A DNA stretch of 64,000 nucleotides from Vibrio fortis (GTDB taxonomy: Bacteria; Pseudomonadota; Gammaproteobacteria; Enterobacterales; Vibrionaceae), in contig NZ_AP025488.1 of the NCBI RefSeq assembly GCF_024347475.1, forward strand, positions 744,001-808,000. Direction: 5' to 3'. The translations under genes and the position numbers were made by a program. Below the pieces are notes generated by a model that was not told where the DNA came from, searched no databases, and saw only the letters and a list, made by a program, of their open reading frames with translations. The stretch's first letter is position 1. The number at the start of each line of letters is the position of its first letter. Of the stretch, positions 28,575 through 38,229 are shown piece after piece.

Positions 28575-30581
28575 TTAGCTTGTTTGTTCGCTCGCTTCTT
28601 CCTCTTTGCTTGGTTGGTCAGCAAAGACTTGAGTTGGCTTAGCGACTAAGCTGCGGTTTTCTTGGTTAACCTCAGAGAGAACGACTTCTAATACGTCTCC
28701 CAGTCTGTATACCATTTCTTTATCGATAGATACAGTACCCATATCACCATTGCACTCAATTCTTTCTTTATTATCAAGAATGAGAGAGCCTGGAATGAAT
28801 GCCGCTGCGCCGTTCTCTAGTAGGCGTACACGCATACCTGCACGGTTGATGTCGAAGATCTCGGCTTGGAAACGCGTTTCTTCCGCTGGTGCATTGGCAA
28901 GTGTACGAGCATATAGCCAATCGCCAACATTGCGCTCTGCCATACCGTGGTGACGGCGATGCAATGCCAGCTCTTCACCGACAGTTTCGTCTGGTGTTTG
29001 AATTGGTGCTTTGCCCAGAATATGTGCTTTCAGCATACGGTGGTTAATCATGTCGCCGTATTTACGGATTGGAGATGTCCAAGTCGCGTAGATATCTAGG
29101 CCCATCGCATAATGCGGTGCAGGCTCATTGCTGATCTCGCTGTATGCTTGGAACTTACGAATACGATTGTCGTAGTAGTTGCTCTCAAGTGAACCTAACC
29201 AACGACGCAGAGCTGCAAAGCCTTCAAGTGATGCGATTTGCTCTTCTGTATAAGGTGTTTCTGCTTGCGGGTTTACCAGTTCAAGCACGTCTGCCAGTTT
29301 GTCTGCTTTGAAGCCAGCATGACAGTTAAATACACCTTGGTTGAAGCTCTCTTTTAGCACACGACCAGCACAGATATTCGCGCTAATCATTGCTTCTTCA
29401 ACTAGTTTGTTCGCACTACGGCGCATGTCAGCGTGAATCGCTACGACGTCGTTATCTTCACTCAGTTCAAAGCGGTAGTCAGGGCGGTCTGGGAATACGA
29501 CAGCATTTGCTGAGCGCCAAGCAGAGCGAGCCTTAGCAAACTCATGAAGGTCAGTTACAATTGCTGCGATCTCTTCGCTTGGTTGCCACTTCTCTGATGC
29601 CCCAGTTTCTAACCAGTCAGACACGTTGTCGTATGCCAGGCGAGCGTGAGACTTGATGTTAGCTGCGAAGAATTTAATGTCATCGCCAATAACACCGTCT
29701 TTCGATACAGTCACAGTACAGCAAAGCGCTGGGCGCTCTTCGTTTTCGATCAGCGAGCATAGGTTGTCTGCAAGGTCACGTGGCAGCATTGGAATGTTAC
29801 GGCCTGGTAGATAGATCGTGAAGCCGCGATCGCGTGCGACCTTATCCATTTCGTCGTCAGGTGAGATGTAAGCTGTTGGATCCGCAATCGCAATCGTCAG
29901 TTCAAAATCGCCATTCTCATTTTTCTTCGCGTACAGCGCATCATCCATATCTTTGGTGCTTTCACCATCGATGGTAACGAATGGTACGTGCGTCATGTCG
30001 ATACGCTCTAAGTCAGCGTCATCGTTGATCTGCCAGTTGTCGATGCCTTCAGGCTCACTGTTCGGTAGATCGTTTTGAGCAAGCGTTACCCACCAAGGTG
30101 CGATTTTGTCATCAGCATCGGTGATCTTCTCAGAGATCTGTGCGAGGAAGCCGGTATCGCCTTTTAATGGGTGTTGGATGATGTGAGCAACAACCCAATC
30201 GCCTTCTTTTAGCGTTTCTGGGTTTAGACCCTTCTTCGCTTTGGCTTTTAGTTGTAGCTTTTTGAGCTGTGGGTGATCGGGTACAACGTTAAGGCGGCCT
30301 TTGAAAAGCTTAACGCGAGCGATAAATCGAGTAAGACCTTGTTCTACTAGCTCTTCTGGCTCTGCGACTTCACGTTCTTTTTCAGTACGGATGATCGCGA
30401 CCACTTTGTCACCGTGAATACACTTCTTCATGTACGGTGGCGGGATGAAGTAGCTAGTTTTGCTATCTACTTCTAGAAAACCAAAGCCTTTTTCTGTTGC
30501 TTTGATTGTACCTTCCTTTTTAGGAAGTGTTTCTTGGATTTGCTGTTTTAGCTGAGCGAGTAGAGGGTTATCTTGAAACAT
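28575..30581 (-). CDS. rnb: Exoribonuclease II
   Basis: 668 residues. N-terminal cold-shock domains ('[20 protein letters not shown]'), a central RNB catalytic domain with the metal-binding cluster '[17 protein letters not shown]' (three to four Asp) and '[18 protein letters not shown]', then '[19 protein letters not shown]', and a C-terminal S1 domain. RNase II degrades RNA 3' to 5', releasing 5' nucleotides, and stops at stable hairpins. '[20 protein letters not shown]' places it with RNase II rather than RNase R; length also fits. Monocistronic, own terminator. The short acidic tail (KEEEASEQ) is an unremarkable extension. Confidence 0.93.
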   Translation of the reverse strand: MFQDNPLLAQLKQQIQETLPKKEGTIKATEKGFGFLEVDSKTSYFIPPPYMKKCIHGDKVVAIIRTEKEREVAEPEELVEQGLTRFIARVKLFKGRLNVVPDHPQLKKLQLKAKAKKGLNPETLKEGDWVVAHIIQHPLKGDTGFLAQISEKITDADDKIAPWWVTLAQNDLPNSEPEGIDNWQINDDADLERIDMTHVPFVTIDGESTKDMDDALYAKKNENGDFELTIAIADPTAYISPDDEMDKVARDRGFTIYLPGRNIPMLPRDLADNLCSLIENEERPALCCTVTVSKDGVIGDDIKFFAANIKSHARLAYDNVSDWLETGASEKWQPSEEIAAIVTDLHEFAKARSAWRSANAVVFPDRPDYRFELSEDNDVVAIHADMRRSANKLVEEAMISANICAGRVLKESFNQGVFNCHAGFKADKLADVLELVNPQAETPYTEEQIASLEGFAALRRWLGSLESNYYDNRIRKFQAYSEISNEPAPHYAMGLDIYATWTSPIRKYGDMINHRMLKAHILGKAPIQTPDETVGEELALHRRHHGMAERNVGDWLYARTLANAPAEETRFQAEIFDINRAGMRVRLLENGAAAFIPGSLILDNKERIECNGDMGTVSIDKEMVYRLGDVLEVVLSEVNQENRSLVAKPTQVFADQPSKEEEASEQTS

Positions 30582-30969
30582 CTTACTTTTATCTTACGAG
30601 AACAATTGAGCACACTATAATCATTGCGAGGCCTGATTACTACTTAAAGCACATGACAGTGCAAATTAAATGGTGACACAGAATATGGGTGACTTTGCAC
30701 GATAAGTCCCCATTTGAGTGGGTTAACGTCAAATTTTGATGACAAGATAGCCAAAAAATCAGTAAATCAGAAAAATATGTGATGTATTTCAATTTTTTCT
30801 GGCTTTTTTTATGCATTTAAGGAATAATCCGCCTCCCTTAGACGTCCCTAATGGCTTGATGCGTTTTATTACTGCTTCGCAACTGAACGGAATCAGTATC
30901 TGATAGGATCAGTATTGGAATTGGTAGAGCTCCCGGGACCTTTTGTTTACTTAATATAGTGGGATCCCA
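30582..30969 (+). other. Intergenic region between rnb and deaD; probable long deaD leader
   Basis: 388 bp without an ORF between two divergent genes. E. coli csdA (deaD) has a long untranslated leader, and a similar arrangement is likely here. Imperfect repeats of ATCAGTAT occur near 30890-30925, and TGGGATCCCA just before ATG contains the ribosome binding site. No riboswitch or terminator was recognised. Confidence 0.45.
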
Positions 30970-32922
30970 ATGTCCGAATCTGTAATTCAATTTAATGAAT
31001 TAGCACTTAACGAAAACATCCTTTCAGCTCTTGATAGCATGGGTTTCGTATCTCCAACTCCAATCCAAGCGGCAGCAATTCCTCTTCTTCTTGAAGGTAA
31101 AGACGCACTAGGTAAAGCACAGACAGGTACTGGTAAAACAGCAGCTTTCTCTCTGCCTCTACTGAACAAAATCAACCTAAACCAACACAAACCACAAGCA
31201 ATCATCATGGCTCCTACTCGTGAGCTAGCGATCCAAGTTGCTGCAGAAATCAAAAACCTTGGTCGTGATATCAAAGGCCTTAAGGTTATTGAAATCTACG
31301 GTGGTGCTTCAATCGTTGACCAAATGCGCGCTCTAAGCCGAGGTGCTCACATTGTTGTTGGTACACCGGGTCGTGTTAAAGACTTACTAACTCGTGACCG
31401 TCTACACCTAGATGAAGCACACACATTTGTTCTTGATGAAGCAGATGAAATGCTAAAAATGGGCTTCGTAGATGACGTTACTTGGATCCTTGAGCAAGCT
31501 CCAGAATCTGCACAACGTGTACTATTCTCTGCAACTATGCCTCCAATGGTTAAGACTATCGTTGATCGTTACCTACGTAACCCTGCGAAAGTTGATGTTG
31601 CTGGTACTAACCACACAGTTGACAAAGTAGCGCAGAACTTCTGGGTTGTTAAAGGTGTAGAGAAAGACGAAGCAATGTCTCGTCTTCTTGAAACTGAAGA
31701 GACTGACGCGTCAATCGTATTCGTACGTACTCGTCAAGACACTGAGCGTCTAGCTGACTGGCTATCTGCACGTGGCTTCAAAGCTGCTGCTCTGCACGGT
31801 GATATTCCTCAGTCTCTACGTGAGCGTACTGTTGATCACATCAAAGAAGGTGTTATCGATATCCTAGTAGCAACTGACGTTGTTGCACGTGGTCTTGACG
31901 TTCCACGTATTACTCACGTATTCAACTACGACATCCCATTCGATGTTGAGTCTTACATCCACCGTATCGGTCGTACTGGCCGTGCTGGACGTAAAGGTAA
32001 AGCGATCCTTCTAGTTCGCACTAACCAAATTCGTATGCTTCGCACTATCGAGCGTGTAACTAAGTCATCAATGGAAGAAATCCAACTTCCTCTACGTGAC
32101 AAAGTAGCAGAAGCTCGTCTAGCTAAACTTGGTGCTGAGCTTGAAGCTGAGAAAGAGCACAAGTCTCTAGAAAACTTCGCTGAGCTAGTTGCTAAGCTAC
32201 AAGAAAACCTAGAGATCGACCCAACGACTCTTGCTGCAATGCTTCTTAAGCGCCAACAAGGCAAGCGTCCACTGTTCTACATTGGCGAAGACCCAATGAT
32301 CGCTGCTATCGAGCGCGATAAGAACCGTCGTAAAGAACGTCGTGAAAACCGCGATCGTGACGGTGGCCGTGGTGGTCGTGACTTCAGCAACCAAGACTGG
32401 GATACATACCAGCTTCAAGTTGGTCGCGAGCAAGGCGTTCAAGTTAAAGACATCGTTGGCGCTCTAGCAAACGAACTAGGCCTAACTAAAGGTTCTATCG
32501 GTGCTATCAAGCTTGACCAAGGTTCAACTTACGTTCAACTGCCAAAAGCAATGAACTCTGAAACTGCGGGTAAACTAAGCAAGCTACGCATTCGTCAAAA
32601 AGAAGCTGGCGCTGTTGTTGTTGATTTCAACGACTTCCGTGAGCCTCGTCGTGGCGGTGGTCGTGATGGCAACCGTGGCGGTCGTGATGGCGGTCGCGGT
32701 GGTTACCGTGGCAACCGTGATGGTAACCGCGAAGGCGGTCGTGGTGGCTACCGTGGTAACCGTGACGGCAACCGCGATGGTAACCGTGAAGGCGGCCGTG
32801 ATGGCGAGCGTCGTTTCGACCGTAACCGTGGTGGCGACCACCGTGGTAACTACCGTGGCGAACGTGGTCATGGTAACGGTAATGGCGGCCGTGGTCGTCG
32901 CAATGACCGTGGCGAAGGTTAA
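30970..32922 (+). CDS. deaD: Cold-shock DEAD-box RNA helicase DeaD (CsdA)
   Basis: 650 residues. The helicase core shows 'PTPIQAAAIP', 'AQTGTGKTAAF', 'PTRELAIQV', 'VLDEADEMLKMGF', 'SATMPP', 'ATDVVARGLDVPR' and 'HRIGRTGRAGRKGKA'. It is followed by a dimerisation region and the DbpA-like RNA-binding domain ('AGALANELGLTKGSIGAIKL' neighbourhood). The last 90 residues are an RGG/RDG-rich disordered tail with repeated 'GGRGGYRGNRDGNR', longer and more regular than in E. coli. DeaD unwinds structured mRNA and rRNA, especially in the cold. A strong terminator follows. Confidence 0.93.
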   Translation: MSESVIQFNELALNENILSALDSMGFVSPTPIQAAAIPLLLEGKDALGKAQTGTGKTAAFSLPLLNKINLNQHKPQAIIMAPTRELAIQVAAEIKNLGRDIKGLKVIEIYGGASIVDQMRALSRGAHIVVGTPGRVKDLLTRDRLHLDEAHTFVLDEADEMLKMGFVDDVTWILEQAPESAQRVLFSATMPPMVKTIVDRYLRNPAKVDVAGTNHTVDKVAQNFWVVKGVEKDEAMSRLLETEETDASIVFVRTRQDTERLADWLSARGFKAAALHGDIPQSLRERTVDHIKEGVIDILVATDVVARGLDVPRITHVFNYDIPFDVESYIHRIGRTGRAGRKGKAILLVRTNQIRMLRTIERVTKSSMEEIQLPLRDKVAEARLAKLGAELEAEKEHKSLENFAELVAKLQENLEIDPTTLAAMLLKRQQGKRPLFYIGEDPMIAAIERDKNRRKERRENRDRDGGRGGRDFSNQDWDTYQLQVGREQGVQVKDIVGALANELGLTKGSIGAIKLDQGSTYVQLPKAMNSETAGKLSKLRIRQKEAGAVVVDFNDFREPRRGGGRDGNRGGRDGGRGGYRGNRDGNREGGRGGYRGNRDGNRDGNREGGRDGERRFDRNRGGDHRGNYRGERGHGNGNGGRGRRNDRGEG

Positions 32923-32952
32923 TCTTAACGATTACCAAGTCTAATTAAGAAG

Positions 32953-32979
32953 AAGCCGAGCATCTAGCTCGGCTTTTTT
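32953..32979 (+). terminator. Terminator of deaD
   Basis: AAGCCGAGC/GCTCGGCTT, 5-nt loop, then T-run. Confidence 0.85.
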
Positions 32980-33063
32980 GTGCGTGTTACTTTGTTTAAT
33001 TCGAAGCGAGTATTAATGCTTCACTATTTGCTCTGTTCGTTAAAAGACAGAAAAATAATCTCG

Positions 33064-34665
33064 CTAGAAGGCGAGGGGAAGCTTATCACTCGAATGGAAC
33101 TGCTGTGTCCAATTGATAATACTTGGTAGCGGCTTTGGAGCACTGTACAGATAGCCTTGAATCAGATCGCAGTTCATCGCCATTAACGTATCTAGCGTCT
33201 CTCTGTTTTCGACACCCTCAACAATCACATCAAATTTTAACCCATGTGCCAGCGCAATGGACGTTTCGACGATGGTTCTATTTTTTTCATTGTGAACGAT
33301 GTCTTGGATAAAGCTGCGGTCGATCTTGATTTGATCTATCGGTAATTCACTCAAGCGAGCCAGTGAAGAGTAGCCTGTGCCGAAATCATCCAAACTAATG
33401 CGATAGCCTAACTGTTTAATACGTTCTAAGCGGGATTGGCTATTTGGGATGTCACGAATGGCGGCCGTTTCTGTAATCTCAATGACTATGCTTTTCGTGA
33501 TATTTGGATTCGCAGCAGACGCCTGCGCGAGTAACTTAAAGACCTTGCCGCCGATTATGTCTTTTGCTGATAAGTTAATGTGGATAGGCACAGATATGTT
33601 TTGAGCCTGAAAGCGTTCAAGATCCCCAAATACCTGTTTAATTACCCACAACGTAATGTCAGTGATCTTATTGCTCTGTTCTGCGATAGGAATAAATTGA
33701 GCAGGAGAGATAAACTCGCCCGAATCTGACTGCCAGCGAATCAGAGCCTCAAACTCGATGACTTGCTCAGTTCGAGGACAAACAATCGGTTGGTAGTAGA
33801 GCTTGAACTGGTTGTCGTCCAATGCATGCTGTATCTGACTAGCAATAGAGAGGTTTTGTCTCGCCCCTTCTATCATGGTTGGTTGATAAGAGATAAGGCT
33901 TAAGCCTTGGCTCTTTGCTTGATACATACTGATGTCGGCAAAGTTCAGCAACTGCGCCATATCTTTCGCATCGCTTGGATAGTGACTCGAGCCAAATACC
34001 ACGCTCGTTGATACCTCGAACTGCCCGACGATGAACAGCTCTTTTAAGGCGAGTTCAATGTAACTGACAAGCTGGTTTAGTTCGAACTGAGAGTTACGAT
34101 TGGTGATGACTACAAATTCATCCCCTCCCAAGCGAGTGAGTAGTTCATCAGACTTGGTCAGCTTTTGAATTCGCTGGCCTAGTTGAATAAGCAGTTGATC
34201 ACCGCAGTGATGCCCAAGTGCATCATTCACTTGTTTGAAGTTCACCACATCAAACATCAAAACCGTAAAAGGTGAGTGTTGCTCAATGCGGCTAGACATT
34301 TCTTGTAGGCAATAGCACCTGTTGGGTAAGCCAGTAAGAAGGTCATGACGGGCGTTGTAGTGCTCCTCAATGGCTTTCTGATTGAGTTCGGTAATAGAAG
34401 CTAAGCTAAAGCGTACGACGGTAACCACAAAGACACTGCCAAAGAACAGGATCAGAGAAACACCCACCACCAGTGAGTCGATGTTGTCCAATACTAAAAG
34501 TGCATCTAAAAAAAGACTATAGCCGATAACAAAACCGACGATCAGCCCTGATAAAAGCTTCCACCCTCTTTTCTCTGTGATGTGGCAAATCTTATGCGCA
34601 AAAACCAGTCCAATGCCTAGAATGATGATACCTAGGGTGACTAATACAGCAGCAAAAATAGACAA
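33064..34665 (-). CDS. GGDEF/EAL dual-domain cyclic-di-GMP protein
   Basis: 533 residues. Three N-terminal transmembrane segments (about 5-24, 36-58, 64-88) lead straight into a GGDEF domain with an intact GGDEF motif (residues 180-184) and then an EAL domain with an intact EAL (306-308), 'IHINLSAKDI' , 'IEITETAAI', 'LDDFGTGYSSLARL' and 'EGVENRETL'. Both diguanylate cyclase and phosphodiesterase activities are possible on sequence. The inhibitory site position before GGDEF reads KSDE instead of RxxD, so product inhibition is probably lost. No periplasmic sensor domain of useful size is present. Confidence 0.9.
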   Translation of the reverse strand: MSIFAAVLVTLGIIILGIGLVFAHKICHITEKRGWKLLSGLIVGFVIGYSLFLDALLVLDNIDSLVVGVSLILFFGSVFVVTVVRFSLASITELNQKAIEEHYNARHDLLTGLPNRCYCLQEMSSRIEQHSPFTVLMFDVVNFKQVNDALGHHCGDQLLIQLGQRIQKLTKSDELLTRLGGDEFVVITNRNSQFELNQLVSYIELALKELFIVGQFEVSTSVVFGSSHYPSDAKDMAQLLNFADISMYQAKSQGLSLISYQPTMIEGARQNLSIASQIQHALDDNQFKLYYQPIVCPRTEQVIEFEALIRWQSDSGEFISPAQFIPIAEQSNKITDITLWVIKQVFGDLERFQAQNISVPIHINLSAKDIIGGKVFKLLAQASAANPNITKSIVIEITETAAIRDIPNSQSRLERIKQLGYRISLDDFGTGYSSLARLSELPIDQIKIDRSFIQDIVHNEKNRTIVETSIALAHGLKFDVIVEGVENRETLDTLMAMNCDLIQGYLYSAPKPLPSIINWTQQFHSSDKLPLAF

Positions 34666-35052
34666 GAGTTACGTTCCTTGTATCGTTATTTTAATTATAC
34701 AGTTTGTTGTCCTGTAATTTAATTGTAGACCATATGTAGCATTGAGTACATATATTGTACATCTATGTGGTGGATTAATGGTCGATTCAGATTAAAGATG
34801 TCAATAAGAGACAAAATATTTTTGAGCGCAAAGTCTATAATTTATAGATATATACATCTGGTTGAATTCAACTATTTTTTAATTTTCAAGCGTAAAAGAA
34901 ATGAATTGATGACTAGGATCAACTAATTTGTGTTAATTTAGTTAAATATTCAAAACAAAAGTTGAAAGATTCAAAAATTATTGAATAATGGGCTTAAATA
35001 AAATTGAAGTAAAAGCTTCATCAAATTCGTACTGAAACAGGATCCATATCCA
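34666..35052. other. Divergent intergenic region before ackA
   Basis: 387 AT-rich bp between the GGDEF/EAL gene and ackA with no ORF. It contains two operator-like inverted repeats: GTACA-5-TGTAC at 34746-34760 (nearer the GGDEF/EAL gene) and ATTCAA-6-TTGAAT at 34969-34986 (nearer ackA). Binding proteins are unknown. Confidence 0.4.
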
Positions 35053-36246
35053 ATGTCTAATTCGTTTGTTCTGGTTATTAACTCAGGTAGTTCTTCTCTT
35101 AAATTCGCTGTTATCGATTCAGTAACAGGTGATGCAGTTGTTAGTGGCTTAGGCGAGTGTTTTGGCCTTCCAGAAGCGGTAATTAGTTGGAAACATAATG
35201 GTGAGAAAGTTGAAGAAGCGATTACGGCTCCTGACAACCACCACCAACATGCAATTACTCGTATCGTTGCACTAATGGAAACACTTGGTTTCTCAAGCGA
35301 TCTTGTTGCTGTTGGTCACCGCATCGTTCACGGTGGCGAGAAATTTACTTCTACGGTTCGTATTAACGATGAAGTACTGGCTGAAATCGAAAGCCTGTCT
35401 GACCTAGCGCCACTGCACAACCCAGCAGGTGCAAAAGGCATTGAAGCTTCTATGCAAGCTTTTCCTCACCTTCCTCAGTTTGCCGTATTTGACACAGCGT
35501 TCCACCAAACAATGCCGCAAAAAGCATTTACTGGTGCGATTTCTGGTGAGCTTTACAAAGAATACGGTATCCGTCGTTACGGCTTCCACGGTACAAGCCA
35601 CTACTTTGTTAGCCGTGAAGCTGCAAAAATGCTGAACAAACCCGTTGAAGAAGCGAGCTTCATCTCTGTTCACCTAGGTAACGGTGCGTCAGTTTGTGCG
35701 ATTGAAAACGGTAAATCAGTAGATACATCTATGGGCTTTACGCCGCTAGCGGGTCTAATGATGGGTACTCGTTCTGGTGACCTAGACCCAGGTGTTATCG
35801 AGTTCCTAATCAAGAAAGGTTGGACGACTGAAAAAGTATTCGACACGCTAAACAAGAAGTCTGGTTTCCTTGGCGTATCTGGCCTAACTTCTGATGCACG
35901 CGGCATCCTAGAAGCGATGGAGAACGGTCACGAAGGCGCTAAGCTAGCGTTTGAAGTCTTCACTTACCGTGTTGCAAAATACATCGGTTCTTACATGATC
36001 CCTCTAAGCAGCCTAGATGCAGTAATCTTCACTGGTGGTATCGGTGAAAACTCTCTACCAATCCGTCGCGAGATTCTAGCGAACCTGAAACTTCTAGGTT
36101 TTGTTGAAGACGAGAAGGGTAACGAAGATGCACGCTTTGGCGCAGCAGGCGTTATCGCGAAGTCTGAGCTTCTAGACGCAGTAGCAATGGTTATCCCAAC
36201 CAATGAAGAATTCGTGATTGCTAAGCAGTCAGTAGAGCTTCTGTAA
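35053..36246 (+). CDS. ackA: Acetate kinase
   Basis: 397 residues with both ASKHA phosphotransferase signatures: 'VLVINSGSSSLKFAVID' at residue 5 and 'GFHGTSHYFVSREAA' near 179, plus 'HLGNGASVCAI', 'GLMMGTRSGDLDPG' and 'FTGGIGENS'. It interconverts acetyl phosphate and acetate with ATP. Normally ackA is followed by pta; here it stands alone, consistent with a second acetate kinase as known on chromosome II of Vibrio species. ATG 35053 follows AGGA. The terminator after it is the one duplicated 5.3 kb downstream. Confidence 0.94.
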   Translation: MSNSFVLVINSGSSSLKFAVIDSVTGDAVVSGLGECFGLPEAVISWKHNGEKVEEAITAPDNHHQHAITRIVALMETLGFSSDLVAVGHRIVHGGEKFTSTVRINDEVLAEIESLSDLAPLHNPAGAKGIEASMQAFPHLPQFAVFDTAFHQTMPQKAFTGAISGELYKEYGIRRYGFHGTSHYFVSREAAKMLNKPVEEASFISVHLGNGASVCAIENGKSVDTSMGFTPLAGLMMGTRSGDLDPGVIEFLIKKGWTTEKVFDTLNKKSGFLGVSGLTSDARGILEAMENGHEGAKLAFEVFTYRVAKYIGSYMIPLSSLDAVIFTGGIGENSLPIRREILANLKLLGFVEDEKGNEDARFGAAGVIAKSELLDAVAMVIPTNEEFVIAKQSVELL

Positions 36247-36249
36247 TCT

Positions 36250-36310
36250 GCTAAATCGTCATTACATATTGAAAAGCGAGCCTAGTGCTCGCTTTTTTCG
36301 TTTTGGCATG
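36250..36310. repeat. Left copy of a ~60-bp imperfect direct repeat (contains ackA terminator)
   Basis: Starting just after the ackA stop: GCTAAAT, then GTCATTA, TTGAAA, the terminator stem, and CAT, in the same order as at 41531-41590. By eye about 50 of 60 positions agree. The similarity extends beyond the hairpin on both sides, and it stops abruptly upstream of GCTAAAT. Confidence 0.65.
36272..36298 (+). terminator. Terminator of ackA
   Basis: AAAAGCGAGC/GCTCGCTTTT, 5-nt loop CTAGT, followed by T-run. Confidence 0.85.
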
Positions 36311-36338
36311 TTGGGTAGGCTAAAGCTAAATACCTACA

Positions 36339-36387
36339 CTGAAAGCAACGGTCATTAGGTGTTTGGTTGTCTGGAGGTTGCTTTCAG
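36339..36387. repeat. 11-bp inverted repeat with 27-bp spacer
   Basis: CTGAAAGCAAC (36339-36349) and GTTGCTTTCAG (36377-36387) are perfect complements. It lies inside the 350-bp gene-free stretch at the left edge of the accessory block; no T-run follows, so it is not a terminator. Confidence 0.5.
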
Positions 36388-36586
36388 CTTGTTCCTAGCT
36401 TTCCAATATCTCGATTGCATGTTTCGGTTCTAATTGTAGCTGCACCGTAGATGAGAGGTAATGTGAGATAGGTAACTCATTATGGTTTTAAGTTGCTGAT
36501 AATGTTGAATTAAATGTTAGTTTTTGGGAGGGGAGGATCGCTTCGTCGTCACTTAACTGAGTAACTATTGTAACCAACTGTAACGC

Positions 36587-36647
36587 TGCACTGAGAGTGC
36601 AACATGCTCTAAGCTTAGCTGTTAGTTTCACTGTAAATAGTGAAACT
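36587..36647 (+). promoter_or_regulatory. Two adjacent hairpins in the leader of the beta-barrel gene
   Basis: TGCACT-GAG-AGTGCA (36587-36601) and AGTTTCACT-GTAAAT-AGTGAAACT (36624-36647, 9-bp perfect stem) lie 15-75 bp before the start codon. They may be operators for one of the nearby Crp-type regulators or mRNA-stabilising leader structures. Confidence 0.4.
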
Positions 36648-36662
36648 GAAATAGGGCTTAAA

Positions 36663-37427
36663 ATGACAAAGTTGTTGAGTGTGTTAGCGTTATCATCTGT
36701 AACTTTTGCCGCAGTGGCGAGTGACAGTGATACAACACAAGATATGTCAGATCCGCTAGCTGTATACACCCAGGTAGGTATGGGGTACACAGACAGAGGT
36801 TTGAACCTTAAGTTGGGGCAAACATTCGATACAGGCAATGACAACACCATGGGCATGAATGTCTTCGAGTTGAAGGGATTCATGGGAGAGACGTTTAGTT
36901 GGGATGATGAAGCGAATAATAGTGTTGATTCATTTCGTTTTAGAAGATTTGGGGCGGATTTGACGAACGGTCGAGGGTCTCAAATTGATGCTAATTACGA
37001 TCTTGCGACTGAAAGCGGGACTCTCTCTTACAGTGTTATTCAAACAATCCCCAAAATTGGCCCAATACAGCTCTACCCATTAGCTGGAGTAGGGGCGTCA
37101 ATTGGTAACAATGTTGTCGGCGATGATGGGCACGTCATTAGTGGCTATTCGATTCCCGGTACATTTGCCGTTATTGGTACCTATGGCAAACTCGATATTA
37201 CGGACAAAATTTGGCTAAATTATAATCCAATGTGGATGTCGACTTTATCTGGCTCAGATAACTTCAAGAATCAAGGAATGGCTGGAAAGTCAGATCTACT
37301 CGCTCATGAGTTTGCTGCTTCATATCAAATTAATCCGCGATTGAACGTGAGATATTTTGCCAACTGGACCGAGCATGATAATTTTATGGACGGTGAACAC
37401 CGTCTAGAAGTGAATTATCAACTTTAG
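36663..37427 (+). CDS. Outer-membrane beta-barrel-like protein, 254 aa
   Basis: A signal peptide (MTKLLSVLALSSVTFAAVAS) is followed by a Gly- and aromatic-rich body with alternating strands ('GLNLKLGQTF', 'GTFAVIGTYGKLDI', 'RLNVRYFANWTEHD') and the terminal strand 'HRLEVNYQL'. This looks like a 10-12 strand outer-membrane barrel, though no family was recognised. The start ATG 36663 has only a weak ribosome binding site (GGGCT). First gene of the block between the two direct repeats; it may be the surface entry or exit component of that module. Confidence 0.65.
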   Translation: MTKLLSVLALSSVTFAAVASDSDTTQDMSDPLAVYTQVGMGYTDRGLNLKLGQTFDTGNDNTMGMNVFELKGFMGETFSWDDEANNSVDSFRFRRFGADLTNGRGSQIDANYDLATESGTLSYSVIQTIPKIGPIQLYPLAGVGASIGNNVVGDDGHVISGYSIPGTFAVIGTYGKLDITDKIWLNYNPMWMSTLSGSDNFKNQGMAGKSDLLAHEFAASYQINPRLNVRYFANWTEHDNFMDGEHRLEVNYQL

Positions 37428-37590
37428 GTTTTTCTTTAGCCACATAGCACCTTATAACCATCAAGCACCTGAAATTATAGGGTCATCAGTATAAAGCTCT
37501 TGGTGTCTGGGGGGTTAAAGAACCATCCCAGCTAATGAGAGCTTTGTGCAAGGTTACGTGATCAGAAAATCTCTAATTGGAGGGAATGTT

Positions 37591-38229
37591 ATGGATGCTG
37601 CGTATGACCCATATGCATCTTTCAATCTGTTGTTAAGTGAAGATTTATATCCGGCTCTTTATAAATCGTTCATGACGACACCGCATAGAAAAACCTATAA
37701 AGCAGGGGAGCAGATAGTCTTTCAACACGTAGAGCTTGATAAGATGGGCTTTATACTGATGGGTGAAGCGGAGATCGAAATTGTCTCTGATGATGGTGAT
37801 TTACTTATCCCTGAAAAGTTTTCCTCTAATAGTCTGATCAATGCAGTGTCGTTCATAGATGGTTGTAGTTCTCCTGCTGCAGTCGTGGCGGTCAGTGAAT
37901 GCACAGTGTTATTTATTCCATATTCGAAGCTACGAGCCGATGCTGATCTGTGTCGTGAAGCAACCTTGATTGCAGGTTTATGTGCCGCTTCTTTGTATCG
38001 AATAGCCGAAAAACTGCTGTCTACGGCTTTGCTGTTACCTTTGAGCGAAAGGGTTTTGCAAAGGCTAGAGCGCCTAAAAACGGAAGGTAATCAAGTCTCT
38101 ATTACAGCGGAAAAATTAGCTTCCTATTTGGCCGTCAGCAAACATAGGGTGCATAGAGTACTCAATAGCCTTGAACAGGAAGGTTTAATCGTCAATACAT
38201 ATGGAAGTGTTCAACTAGTCGATAGGTAG
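37591..38229 (+). CDS. Crp/Fnr-family transcriptional regulator (first of two)
   Basis: 212 residues: an N-terminal cyclic-nucleotide-type beta-roll ('TYKAGEQIVFQHVELDKMGF', 'ILMGEAEIEIVSDDGDLLIP') and a C-terminal winged helix ('ISAEKLASYLAVSKHRVHRV'-like recognition region near 178-198, then 'LNSLEQEGLIVN'). The Arg/Ser phosphate-binding residues of true CRP are not apparent and there is no Fnr-type Cys cluster, so the ligand is unknown. ATG 37591 follows GGAGGG six bases upstream. Its 3' end overlaps the convergent secreted-protein gene by 15 bp. Confidence 0.75.
   Translation: MDAAYDPYASFNLLLSEDLYPALYKSFMTTPHRKTYKAGEQIVFQHVELDKMGFILMGEAEIEIVSDDGDLLIPEKFSSNSLINAVSFIDGCSSPAAVVAVSECTVLFIPYSKLRADADLCREATLIAGLCAASLYRIAEKLLSTALLLPLSERVLQRLERLKTEGNQVSITAEKLASYLAVSKHRVHRVLNSLEQEGLIVNTYGSVQLVDR

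Noticed and set aside
30582-30969. Riboswitch in the deaD leader
   Set aside because: No known aptamer pattern or terminator/antiterminator pair was visible; a long cold-shock leader explains the gap.
32615-32944. Long open frames on both strands across the end of deaD
   Set aside because: They are Val/Thr/Ala or His/Arg low-complexity shadows of the Arg-Gly repeat tail of DeaD; none has a ribosome binding site.
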